From Streptomyces sp. R41 (GTDB taxonomy: Bacteria; Actinomycetota; Actinomycetes; Streptomycetales; Streptomycetaceae): a DNA stretch of 64,000 bases. A program made the position numbers and the translations under genes. The stretch lies in contig NZ_CP163443.1 in assembly GCF_041053055.1 (NCBI RefSeq), forward strand, positions 9,159,001 to 9,223,000, written 5' to 3'. The notes beneath the pieces are model-generated. The model was given only the letters and a program-made list of their open reading frames with translations, did not search any database and was not told where the DNA came from. How positions within the stretch are numbered: position 1 is the first letter of the stretch; each line of letters begins with the position of its first letter. Positions 1-7,880 of the stretch are shown here, piece by piece.

Positions 1-1
1 G

Positions 2-280
2 CAGACGCAGGTCGCGCCCGACGTCCTCAACCGCATCCACGCGTACGACGTCGCCGGCTCCCTGGCGATGATGCCCGTCGGGCAGGCACTGGCGGGCCCG
101 GCCGCCTCGCTCCTCGGCGCGGACCATGTCCTCCTCATCGCGGGCGTCATGACCCTCGTCGTCTCGACGGCCCTGCTCTTGGTGCCGGCGATACGCAACC
201 TTGTCCGCGTCGACGCCCCCGCGCCCCGTCCGCGTACGACTGGGGCGATACCCGAACCGGCGGGGCCGGAGAGCCGCTGA
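2..280 (+). CDS. MFS transporter, C-terminal part (5' end outside window)
   Basis: This frame is open from base 2 to the TGA at 278-280 and gives the last 92 residues of a membrane protein. Two hydrophobic helices are visible, one around SLAMMPVGQALAGPAASLLG and one around HVLLIAGVMTLVVSTALLLV. They are followed by a short basic, proline-rich cytoplasmic tail. The leading stretch VAPDVLNRIHAYD, followed by a Gly/Pro-rich helix, is typical of the last third of drug/sugar-type major facilitator proteins. The substrate cannot be told from this piece. The gene converges on the transketolase pair downstream. Confidence 0.75.
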   Translation, partial: QTQVAPDVLNRIHAYDVAGSLAMMPVGQALAGPAASLLGADHVLLIAGVMTLVVSTALLLVPAIRNLVRVDAPAPRPRTTGAIPEPAGPESR

Positions 281-319
281 GCCGGTTCCGTGGGGACGCG
301 TGCTCCACGGCTCCGGCGG

Positions 320-1231
320 TTACACCCGGACCCGCGCTCCCAGGAATCCGTCGATCCGCTCCCGCAGCGACCTCGCGTCGAGGCCATGTGCGGCCACGTG
401 CTCGTCGATGTTTCCGTAGCGGCGCAGCTCACGGCGGTCCACGCCGAGACCGAGGACGCGGTGCGGCACGTCGGCGAGCGCGTCGTTCGCGGCGGCAGTG
501 GAGGTGCCGGCCAGGTACGGCTCGACGAGGACGACATCGGTGCCCGCCGACTCGGTGGCCCGGCGCAGCGCCGCCGTGTCGAAGGGGCGCACCGTGGTCG
601 CGTACAGCACGGCGACGTCGAGCCCCTCCGTGGCGGCCAGCACCGCGTCGAGCATCGGCCCGACGGCGACGACCACTCCGGCGCGCCCTTCGCGGACGGT
701 GAGGAAGCGTGCTCCGTCGACCGCGAGCCCCTGCGCGTTGGACTGGACGGACAGCCGCACGTACACCTTGTCGTCACCTGCGGCGACGGCGTGGCGCAGC
801 AGCGTCTCGGCCTCGTCCGGGTGGCCCGGGACGTGCACGGTCCAGTCGTCCAGTGTGTCGAGCAGCGCGACATCGCCGGGTGCCATGTGCGTGAAGCCAC
901 CCGCGGGCCAGTCGAAGGACGCCGCCGCGCTCACGAGCACCGCGCCCGCGTTCTGGTGCCCGAGGTCCAGCTTGACCTGCTCGAAGGGCCGCTCGACGAG
1001 GAAGCTGGCGAAGGTGTGCACCACGGGTCGCAGTCCGGTCAGCGCGAGGCCCGCGCCCGCGCCGATCAGGAGCTGTTCGCGAATACCGACGTTGATCACC
1101 CGATCCGGATGTTTGCGCCGGGCGTCCGCGAAGCCGTCCTTGCCGATCTCGGCGAGGACGACCGCGACCCGCGGATCCTCGTCGAGCAGTCGAGAGACAA
1201 CAGGGGCGAATCGGTCACGCATGGTGTCCAT
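320..1231 (-). CDS. Transketolase, C-terminal (pyrimidine-binding/TK-C) subunit
   Basis: This 303-residue protein is the second half of a split thiamine-diphosphate transketolase. It has the Pyr-binding domain (VINVGIREQLLIGAGAGLAL, with the catalytic Glu in GIREQ) and a C-terminal transketolase domain (RAGVVVAVGPMLDAVLAAT, then VRPFDTAALRRA). I chose the ATG at 1229-1231 because GGAAGGA lies about eight bases upstream; a longer frame to 1438 has no ribosome site and gives a low-complexity leader. The N-terminal subunit lies 115 bases upstream on the same strand, so the two should form one heterotetrameric enzyme moving two-carbon ketol units. A specialised ketol transferase rather than the housekeeping transketolase is possible. 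Confidence 0.85.
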   Translation of the reverse strand: MDTMRDRFAPVVSRLLDEDPRVAVVLAEIGKDGFADARRKHPDRVINVGIREQLLIGAGAGLALTGLRPVVHTFASFLVERPFEQVKLDLGHQNAGAVLVSAAASFDWPAGGFTHMAPGDVALLDTLDDWTVHVPGHPDEAETLLRHAVAAGDDKVYVRLSVQSNAQGLAVDGARFLTVREGRAGVVVAVGPMLDAVLAATEGLDVAVLYATTVRPFDTAALRRATESAGTDVVLVEPYLAGTSTAAANDALADVPHRVLGLGVDRRELRRYGNIDEHVAAHGLDARSLRERIDGFLGARVRV

Positions 1232-1346
1232 GGGATGTCGTCCTTCCAGGGCGTACGGGGTGAGGGCTGTCGTGTCCGACGAGGTGAGGTGGTGCGCGAT
1301 GTCGCACGGATGACGGGCGGCACCGGGGCAGCGGCGCGGGCGCGGC

Positions 1347-2048
1347 TCAGACGGACTTCGGCTCGACCTGCGCGACGACCACGCGTGGGCGGCCCGGGTG
1401 AGGGGCGGTGAAGGCGGCGTGGAGGGCCTCGTGGTCACGGCCGTCCACGGTCGCGGCGGACCAGCCGGCCGCCTCGAACCGGGCGGCGATCCCGCCGGGC
1501 CGGGCGTGGCTGGCGGAGGAGTTGTCGATCACGACGGTGTGCAGCCGCTCCAGACCCGCAGGCCCGGCGTACGCGATCGCCTCGTGGTTGCTGCCCTCGT
1601 CCAGCTCCGCGTCGCCGATCAGCACCCAGACGCGCGGCTCGTCGAGCCCCTGCGCCCGCAGCCCGAGCGCCGTGCCGACGGCGATCGGCAGTCCGTGCCC
1701 GAGTGACCCGCTGCCGATCTCGGCACCCGGCACCAGCACCCGGTCCGGATGGTGCCCGAGCGGTGAGTCGTACGACCCGAAACCGGGCAGCCATTCGACA
1801 GGGACGAATCCCTTCGCCGCGAGCACCGCGTAGTACGCCATCGGCCCGTGCCCCTTCGACAGCAGGAAGCGGTCCCGCTCCGGATCGCCCATCCGCTCGG
1901 GCCCGACCCGCAGCACGCGGTCGTACAGCACCCACAGCGCGTCCAGGGTGGACGTCGCCGCCGGCCCGTGCTTCTCGTCACCGGTCATCAGCCCCATCAG
2001 CCGGGGCAGGTCCGCGAACTCGTAGCTCTGCTTCGCCGTGATCGTCAT
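1347..2048 (-). CDS. Transketolase, N-terminal (TPP-binding) subunit
   Basis: This 233-residue protein carries the diphosphate-binding half of a split transketolase. The TPP/Mg signature is clear (LIGDAELDEGSNHEA followed by IDNSSAS). Family landmarks before it are LSKGHGPMAYYAVLA and GSLGHGLPIAVGTALGLR. The length fits the usual N-subunit (about 230-280 residues). The downstream gene on the same strand encodes the C-terminal half, so the pair most likely forms an operon. The 115-base gap is long for tight coupling. The start ATG at 2046-2048 gives a normal N terminus (MTITAKQSYEFADL). Confidence 0.87.
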   Translation of the reverse strand: MTITAKQSYEFADLPRLMGLMTGDEKHGPAATSTLDALWVLYDRVLRVGPERMGDPERDRFLLSKGHGPMAYYAVLAAKGFVPVEWLPGFGSYDSPLGHHPDRVLVPGAEIGSGSLGHGLPIAVGTALGLRAQGLDEPRVWVLIGDAELDEGSNHEAIAYAGPAGLERLHTVVIDNSSASHARPGGIAARFEAAGWSAATVDGRDHEALHAAFTAPHPGRPRVVVAQVEPKSV

Positions 2049-2200
2049 GCCGACGATGGTGCAACCTCAACCAAACTTCAGGTCAACCCCGCCCTGCGTC
2101 TCCCGTCCGCCCCGCATAAACGAGTGCGCGACCACCGGCACGAGTGCGGTATTGTTTCCGTGCACGTTCGGCCAGGGGAAACCCCAGGTCAGGCGGGCAT

Positions 2201-2279
<79 letters not shown>

Positions 2280-2409
2280 TTCACCAGCGGGTTTGCCGGA
2301 AACGGCAGGCCCGCTGGTTGCGTTCGTGTGACACGTGATGGCGGCGTGATGACAACCCGCAGCGGCCCGCGACGGAGCTCAGGTCGCCCGTTCCACTGAG
2401 CCCGGGTTG

Positions 2410-2620
2410 GTCTGGTTGTGGTGCTCGCGGCGGCGTAAGGCGGCAGGTGGCCGTAGAGATTGACGGTGGTGGACGGCGTCGAGTGCCGCAGCGTCTTGGA
2501 GGCCACAGCCAGGGGCACACGTGAGCTGATCATGATGGTGGCAGCGGTGTGGCGCAGGCCGATCTCCTCAGAGCGCCGGCGCAGCTCGGACAGGACCTCC
2601 TGAGGGCGCAGCAGAGCAAC
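2410..2620 (-). pseudogene. int: Tyrosine recombinase (integrase) C-terminal remnant
   Basis: The minus-strand reading contains GLRHTAATIMISSRVPLAVA followed by SKTLRHSTPSTTVNLYGHL. This matches the catalytic end of phage/ICE integrases: Arg of the R-H-T-A-A-T box, the H-S box, and a Tyr in NLYGH. The usual residues between the helix and R-H-T (normally ending L-H-D-L) are missing, and no catalytic or arm-binding N-terminal domain can be read upstream. About 70 of some 380 residues survive. Its 3' end points at the tRNA, the usual arrangement next to attL in actinomycete integrative elements. It cannot code for an active enzyme. Confidence 0.72.
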
Positions 2621-2713
2621 CGTCCGGCTGACAGAACACCAGGCCCTCCAGAGAGTGCCCGCGGTCTGAACAGGAATCCGGCCGCACCTATTCATTGGTC
2701 GGCGGAGTCGCAA

Positions 2714-3156
2714 CGGCCCAAGCCAAGTCGTCCACCCTGGCCCCCTCGATGCGAACTACGGGCCGGGCGGTTGTCGAGGTCTGCTCGGCTGATGAGTCGG
2801 TCGCTGGTAGCTGGTGACATTCAGTTGCGGTCGTGGTGGCTGCCGTACGGCGTTGCCCTGTTGCTGGTCCCTGCCCCAACACGCTTGCGGGCACCGGCTT
2901 CTGCGTCACGTCGCGGTCTCGCGGCTCAACTGCCGTGGGCTACCGGACATTCCACCGCGAGTGCCGTCCTAGTTATGCGAAGAGATCGACGTCGACTATG
3001 GGCCGATCGAGTTTAGATTTCGCGTTTGTCATTAATTTGTCTTGTATATCCGATATCGCCGATAGAGAGTGACGTGGCCATCAAGGCGTGCGCCTTGGTA
3101 GCGCGGGCCAGAGCAGGTCTCCCACAACATGTTCCCTGTATGGAAGGAAGATTCGC
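2714..3156. other. Intergenic, no supported gene
   Basis: No reading frame here shows recognisable protein sequence or a credible start. Base composition falls towards AT around 3001-3070 (attaatttgtcttg), unlike the flanking coding DNA. That suggests a promoter region for the secreted-protein gene at 3157, or acquired DNA. Confidence 0.5.
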
Positions 3157-3627
3157 GTGCGCATTCGTACCACTCTCGCGACGGCCGCGGCGACCCTGGC
3201 GATCGCCGTGGCCCCGGCCTTCGCCGTCAGCCCGCACTTCATCAACGCCTCGGCAACGGGACCGAACGCCGCAGGTCAGCTCACCGTCAGCTTCAAGGAG
3301 GCCGGGCTCGGCAACAACCAGAACATTACCTACCGGGCCGACGCGCAGGCATCGGCCACCTACCAATGCTTCAACAAAGGCGGCCACAACCCCTCGGCCG
3401 GGAACAAGACAACCGTCCTCGAGAACGTCTCGGCCACGGGTACGTTCAACTCCGGGAAGAACGGATCCGTCACCGCTTCGCTCACGATCGACCCGCCGGG
3501 CCCTGGCACCTTCACCTGCCCCCCTGGCCAGAAGCTGGTGGGGCCGACCGACGTGAGCTACACGGACGTGTCCATCACCGACACCCGCAACGGCATTACA
3601 GAGTCCATCCCGGGAACGTTCTCCTGA
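3157..3627 (+). CDS. Small secreted protein of unknown function
   Basis: I take the GTG at 3157, which has GGAAGGA eight bases upstream. The product is 156 residues. It begins with a clean Sec signal (MRIRTTLATAAATLAIAVA, cleavage likely after PAFA), leaving a mature protein of about 133 residues rich in Thr, Ser, Asn and Gly with two cysteines (YQCF, FTCPPG) that could form a disulfide. The mature part alternates polar beta-strand-like segments (SATGTFNSGKNGSVTASLTI). I do not recognise a named family. It is cargo of the tRNA-Pro element and is flanked by non-coding DNA, so it is probably monocistronic. Confidence 0.7.
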   Translation: MRIRTTLATAAATLAIAVAPAFAVSPHFINASATGPNAAGQLTVSFKEAGLGNNQNITYRADAQASATYQCFNKGGHNPSAGNKTTVLENVSATGTFNSGKNGSVTASLTIDPPGPGTFTCPPGQKLVGPTDVSYTDVSITDTRNGITESIPGTFS

Positions 3628-4319
3628 CGCGACTTACCGCGCCTGGACCGTGGTCCCCGTGATCCAGGTGATCGGCCGTCATTTCGCGCAACGATCCATC
3701 GGGGGCCCGTAAGCTTGCCGCGACTCGGGCAGTCTGTGGACCTACCCACAAGAGCCCGAAGCGGGCCCCCGATCTCCAAGGCTCGCCCCAAGGCGGCTGC
3801 GCAACTGGCTGTTCTCTATGCGATCGCGTGGTCGGTTTGCTTCGAACGGGGTGCTGGTTCGGGTGGGTTGGCCGGTGCGTAGGCATGAAGACGGAGGGCC
3901 TCTTGGTAGCTCGCGGTTGCCGAAGCCAACGAGTGGCAAGAGGCCCTGGTGTAAACGCTGAGCGTCAGATTTAGACGTCCGGAACTCACCGCTACAGCGG
4001 ACACCGCAGTCACCGCCTCGGAAATGACCTCCAGGACGGAGGCGTCGTGGTCCTCGGTGATCTCGCTTCGGTCCTACTGCGTGGAGGTGACGTCTCGACC
4101 AAGGCGTCTACGTGTCACGCCAGTTCACGGCAGCGGCACAAGCCAAGCCCAACACGATGGGCAAGGTGCGGGCAGCGGCCATCGCAGCGTCGCTCCGCGA
4201 CAGCGAGCAGGAACTCGGCCGCCATCTGCGGCAGTTCGTATCCTGAGTCCCCACGCGCGGTACGTGGGCAAGCTCAGGACGCGAACGCCGTCGTGCGGCC
4301 GGCCCGTCGCTCCGCAGAC
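3628..4319. other. Intergenic, degenerate; one long inverted repeat
   Basis: No frame here looks like a living gene. A perfect 11-bp inverted repeat, AGGGCCTCTTG at 3895-3905 and CAAGAGGCCCT at 3937-3947, has a 31-base loop. It could be a folded RNA or the trace of an insertion-sequence end. Several short, mutually shifted minus-strand fragments between 3600 and 4010 look like a frameshifted ancestral gene, but no family can be named. Confidence 0.45.
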
Positions 4320-4625
4320 CTATGCCGTCTCCTCGACAACCGAGGACAGGTACGCCTCCGACCCGCCGGTCACGGGCAGCGTGATCCACTGGGGGACGTC
4401 GTACGGGTGCTTCTCGTGCAGCCACGCCTCCAGTGCCGGGAGGCGGTCCGTCGTAGTCATGTACGAGATCCGCCACTCCTGCGCGGTCTCGACCTCCCCC
4501 TTCCAGCAGTAGAAGGCGGTGATCGGCGCATCGATGTGAACGCCCGCTGCCGGCTTGCTCCCGACCGCGCTCCGGGCCAGCGCCTTCGCCTGATCCTCGT
4601 CGTCACTGGTCGTCTGCGCAATCAC
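4320..4625 (-). CDS. cutA: CutA divalent-ion tolerance protein
   Basis: The 101-residue product shows the CutA1 signature: ITAFYCWKGEVETAQEWRI, where the W-K-G-E-V-E segment is nearly invariant, then MTTTDRLPALEAWLHEKHPYD and VPQWITLPVTGGSEAYL. CutA1 forms a very stable ferredoxin-like trimer; a role in copper tolerance was proposed in E. coli but remains debated. The length is slightly short but complete. It stands alone on the minus strand inside the tRNA-Pro element. Confidence 0.88.
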   Translation of the reverse strand: MIAQTTSDDEDQAKALARSAVGSKPAAGVHIDAPITAFYCWKGEVETAQEWRISYMTTTDRLPALEAWLHEKHPYDVPQWITLPVTGGSEAYLSSVVEETA

Positions 4626-5146
4626 AAAATCGTGGGCCGTGCCAGCTCGGGTACCGCGACTCTACCCAGCCGTCAAGGGCACACGTCACGCTGCTGAAAC
4701 AGCTCCATCCGTTGCCCGTGCCGGACTCTCCGCTCGACGGACCCGACCCGTTCTTACTGGCGCGCGCTGCTTGTTTCGACTTCTTACTCCGCAACTGTGG
4801 GAGGACTTAGTGGTCGACTACGGCGCCGGTCTGTGCCGAGTTCAGCGTGCTGCATGCGGTCTGCTGCGGTACGACATGGTTCTGTTCCAGGCCATGAGCG
4901 ATCAACTGCGGGACCTCAGGTCCCGCTTCGGGGTCTGTACCTGCGCCGCTGCGAGCCCGACCGGGCGGTGCCGTGGTACGCCTCCGACCCGGTGCTGGCC
5001 GGTCCGCCGAGCGTGCCTGAACTTTGTGCCACCGCCAGGCCGGCATCACGGTCGGCTGGGCGAGCTCCGCACTCACGGGCGGCGGTTGCACACGCTCAGC
5101 TGGTCAAAATCGTCATCCGACAAGACTCGCCCGATTCCCAACCGGC
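4626..5146. other. Intergenic, no supported gene
   Basis: Open frames cross this stretch on both strands, but none has family-like sequence, sensible codon use throughout or a ribosome site. I see only scattered fragments. The last 30 bases lead into the ArsR promoter at 5147. Confidence 0.5.
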
Positions 5147-5174
5147 TTGACGTATTCCGATATGGGAATATGAT
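5147..5174 (+). promoter_or_regulatory. Leaderless promoter with embedded ArsR-type operator
   Basis: A -35 TTGACG (5147-5152) and a -10 TATGAT (5169-5174) are separated by 16 bases, placing transcription start near 5181-5182, where the ATG of the regulator lies. The spacer is a perfect dyad, TATTCC-N6-GGAATA (5153-5170). A regulator bound there would block RNA polymerase directly, so this is very probably the autoregulatory site of the ArsR-type repressor downstream. Confidence 0.72.
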
Positions 5175-5181
5175 GGCTGCC

Positions 5182-5523
5182 ATGGCACGAGCAGCGACGA
5201 CGTCGGACGCGTTCAACGCGATCGCCGAGCCGCAGCGCCGGGACATCCTGGCGCTGCTGCGGGCGGGTGAGCGGCCGGTGACCGAGTTGGCCCAGGAGCT
5301 GGGGATGAGCCAGCCGGGGGCGTCCAAGCACCTGCGGGTGCTCCGGGAGGTGGGGCTGGTGCGGGTCCGCGGGGTGGGCAAGCAGCGCCTCTACGGCCTG
5401 GACGCCCGCGGGCTGCGGCCGGTCCACGAGTGGATCGGCGGATTCGAGCGGTTCTGGAACGAGAGTTTCGACCGGCTGGACACCTACGTGCAGGACCTCA
5501 AGCAGACACGGCAGGAGGAATGA
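5182..5523 (+). CDS. ArsR-family winged-helix repressor
   Basis: The 113-residue product is a compact ArsR/SmtB-type regulator. The N-terminal FNAIAEPQRRDILALLRAGE leads into the recognition helix (ELGMSQPGASKHLRVLREVG) and a wing (RVRGVGKQRLYGL). No metal-binding Cys pair is present, matching the subgroup that partners SRPBCC proteins rather than metal sensors. I chose the ATG at 5182 because the promoter places transcription start on it (leaderless); in-frame ATGs at 5170 and 5173 lie inside the -10/operator. It is the first gene of an operon with an SRPBCC protein (three-base gap) and a DHFR-like reductase. Confidence 0.87.
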   Translation: MARAATTSDAFNAIAEPQRRDILALLRAGERPVTELAQELGMSQPGASKHLRVLREVGLVRVRGVGKQRLYGLDARGLRPVHEWIGGFERFWNESFDRLDTYVQDLKQTRQEE

Positions 5524-5526
5524 CCG

Positions 5527-6033
5527 ATGGCAGGGGCAAGGCAAGAACCGCGGGCGGAGCCGGCGACGGCCGACCGGGAGATCGTGATCTCCCGGGTCAT
5601 CGACGCCCCGCGGGAGCTGGTGTTCGAGGCGTTCACCGAGGTCCGGCACCTGTCGCGGTGGTGGGGTCCGGAGGGGTTCACCACCACCACGCGGTCCTTC
5701 GAGTTCCGCGAGGGCGGGGAGTGGGACTTCGTGCTGCACGGGCCGGACGGGACCGACTACTCCGAGTGGATCCGCTGGCTGCGGATCGCCCCGCCGGAGC
5801 GGATCGCGCTGTTGCACGGTGAGTCCCGCGACGACCCGAACGCCTTCGAGTCGGTCCTGACCTTCGCGCCGGACGGCGCGGCGACCCGGATCGTGATGCG
5901 CACGGTGTTCCCCACCAAGGAATTGCGCGACGAGGCGGTCGAGAAGTACCACGCGATCGAGGGCGGCCAGCAGACCCTGAGCAGCCTGGCGGCCTACGTC
6001 ACCGACCTCGCGCGGAAGGGGGCGGAGGGCTGA
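5527..6033 (+). CDS. SRPBCC (AHSA1-type) domain protein
   Basis: The 168-residue protein opens with IVISRVIDAPRELVFEAFTE and HLSRWWGPEGFTTT, the usual start of the AHSA1/Bet v1-like hydrophobic-pocket fold, and ends with the amphipathic C-terminal helix (QTLSSLAAYVTDLARK). Such proteins sit next to ArsR repressors across actinomycetes and are thought to bind small hydrophobic ligands; the ligand is unknown. It follows the repressor by three bases. Its TGA overlaps the next gene's ATG, so all three should be translated together. Confidence 0.85.
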   Translation: MAGARQEPRAEPATADREIVISRVIDAPRELVFEAFTEVRHLSRWWGPEGFTTTTRSFEFREGGEWDFVLHGPDGTDYSEWIRWLRIAPPERIALLHGESRDDPNAFESVLTFAPDGAATRIVMRTVFPTKELRDEAVEKYHAIEGGQQTLSSLAAYVTDLARKGAEG

Positions 6034-6701
6034 TGGCCGGGAAGGTGTTCTTCAGCGTGTCGATGTCGCTGGACGGCTTCATCGCGCCCGAGTCCGTGGC
6101 CATTGAAGACGAACTTTTCGCGCCCGATAAGCAGGACGACCCGGACGTTCAGCGCTGGATGGCGCAGTGGATGGACCTGCATCAGTGGGTGTTCCCGCTG
6201 CGGTTCTTCCGGGAGAACCTGAAGCTGGGCGAGGGCGGCGAGGAGGGCCGCGACAACGACGTAGCACGGGAGACGTTCGAGCGCACCGGCGCGAGCGTCA
6301 TGGGCAAGCGCATGTTCGACCTCGGCGAGCAGTCATGGCCGGAGGAGGCGCCCTTCCACACCCCGGTCTTCGTCGTGACGCACACCAAGCGTGACCCGTG
6401 GGAGCGGCCCGGCGGCACCACGTTCCACTTCGTCAACGACGGCATCGAGCACGCCCTCGACCAGGCCCGCGAGGCCGCCGGCGACCGCGACGTCCGCATC
6501 GCCGGCGGCGGCGCGACGATCCTGGAGCACCTGAACGCCGGCCTGGTCGACGAGTTCTCGATCGCGCTGTCACCGGTGCTTTTCGGCGCCGGCACCCGCC
6601 TGTTCGACGGCGTGGACGCGTCCAGGGTCGCGCTGGAGCCGGTCCGTTCGGAGCCGTCGTCGCGGGTGACGCACCTGACCTACGCCGTGCACCCACGGTA
6701 G
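6033..6701 (+). CDS. Dihydrofolate-reductase-like (RibD C-terminal) protein
   Basis: The 222-residue product has the DHFR/RibD fold: KVFFSVSMSLDGFIAP at the start, GASVMGKRMFDLGEQSW in the middle, then the NADPH-binding strand RIAGGGATILEHLNAGLVDE and the closing ALSPVLFGAGTRLFD. This family is unlikely to be true folate reductase; members are NADPH-dependent reductases of mostly unknown substrates. The ATG overlaps the preceding stop (TGATG), so translation is coupled. Together with the repressor and SRPBCC gene it forms a small ligand-responsive operon. Confidence 0.88.
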   Translation: MAGKVFFSVSMSLDGFIAPESVAIEDELFAPDKQDDPDVQRWMAQWMDLHQWVFPLRFFRENLKLGEGGEEGRDNDVARETFERTGASVMGKRMFDLGEQSWPEEAPFHTPVFVVTHTKRDPWERPGGTTFHFVNDGIEHALDQAREAAGDRDVRIAGGGATILEHLNAGLVDEFSIALSPVLFGAGTRLFDGVDASRVALEPVRSEPSSRVTHLTYAVHPR

Positions 6702-7880
6702 CCGCGCCACCACTCCACCCCAGCGACCCGAGCACCCACGGTGCACACGCTTGAATCAGCAGCCCACCACGGCCAACTGCGTATAGCCGTCAAAGTTCCC
6801 TGGTGGAAGTACATCCGCCAGCCCGTCTCCGTCAGGCGCCACAACGAGCTCCGCCATGCCCGGCGGCCTTGGTTGTCGGCGAAGTACGTCAGATGGACGA
6901 CACAACTCCCATAGTTGACAGAGGATTCCGTCAGTGCCTCACTGTGGCCGCTGTCCGTGGAGGGCCTCGTGGGCCACGAGGCGCCGGGTGATCGAGCGGA
7001 GGGGAGAGGACTCCGCCCGCCGGGTTGTCGCAGCAGCCCCTTAGGAGTTGGGGGCAGCCTGATCCGGGGGACGCCGGGGAGGGTGGGAGCAGCCAGCCGC
7101 GCTCTCGGGGCTGATGCCTTCGCGCAGCCCGCTGTGCGCGGCCTCGTCGTGGAAGAACCCTCAGCGAATTGGGTGCGCCCGCGTTCGTAGCGCTCGACGA
7201 AGTAGGTGTGGGCGGGATCATCCTGCCGTGAGGTCGCGGACCGCACCACCGTGCGCGCAACCTGATCCGGGGCGAAGCCAAACCGACGCTCCCCTCCGGC
7301 GGTACCGAGGCGGCCGTGGTGACCGAACGCCGGGCCCCTGGTTCGATACCGTCACCTCACGGCTTTCGTCGGAGGCGTTCCGCCTCGATCTCGGCGCGCT
7401 CAGGTCCGAGGACCAGGAGGACGGAGAGTCCGTCGCCGACGATCCCATCGGGCCGGGGGAACCGGCTCGCGGTCGTCAACGCCGCGCGGCGACGGCCACC
7501 CGGTCCCGGAACCAGCGGTGGGCCGGGTCGTACGCGCGGCTTGCGTCTGCCGTCGGCGGACGACAGGTCGACGGCGAAGGCTCACGAGCCGTGCGGAGAA
7601 CGGCCTTGAGCTTCGGACAGACCGCGCCGAACTGCCGACCGTCGGGCCGACGGCAACCGCATCCGGCGCATCGGCCGGCGGACCATGGCGTACGAGGGCG
7701 GGTGATAGCACCCCGCCGTCACATGCCACGCCCCCACCGTTGAGCAGCCCGCGACCCCTTTTGACAGCGACCGGCAGACGAAACCTTGCGGCTGTTATCG
7801 CGTCATACCTAAAATAATTTCGCCGCTCCTCGTGCTTAGCGAAAGACCTTCTGTGTACAGCTATCGAGAGTAGGTGCTCC
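6702..7880. other. Long intergenic region with gene debris
   Basis: About 1.2 kb lie between the DHFR-like gene and the lysine operon. The only recognisable coding trace is an NTF2-like fragment (6785-6925, minus strand). Minus-strand fragments near 7110-7249 (HTYFVERYERGRTQF, continuing in another frame as FHDEAAHSGLREGI) look like a frameshifted gene of unknown family. The last 80 bases before 7881 are AT-richer and probably hold the lat promoter. Confidence 0.5.
6785..6925 (-). pseudogene. NTF2-like/DUF4440 protein, C-terminal remnant
   Basis: The minus-strand reading CVVHLTYFADNQGRRAWRSS followed by LWRLTETGWRMYFHQGT matches the last two strands of DUF4440/SnoaL-type proteins, where the R-R-A-x-R-S-S-L-W and F-H-Q-G-T elements are characteristic. 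Nothing upstream continues the fold in any frame, so only about 47 residues remain. It is debris inside the tRNA-Pro element. Confidence 0.6.

Noticed and set aside
290..1411. Long plus-strand open frame opposite the transketolase C-terminal gene
   Set aside because: The sequence is Arg/Val-rich without family features, while the minus strand encodes a clear enzyme. It is a shadow frame of GC-rich coding DNA.
7300..7390. Possible tRNA 3' end near 7340 (a TTCGATA stretch with flanking GC pairs)
   Set aside because: No acceptor, D or anticodon arm can be paired, and the putative T arm does not close. It is not a tRNA.
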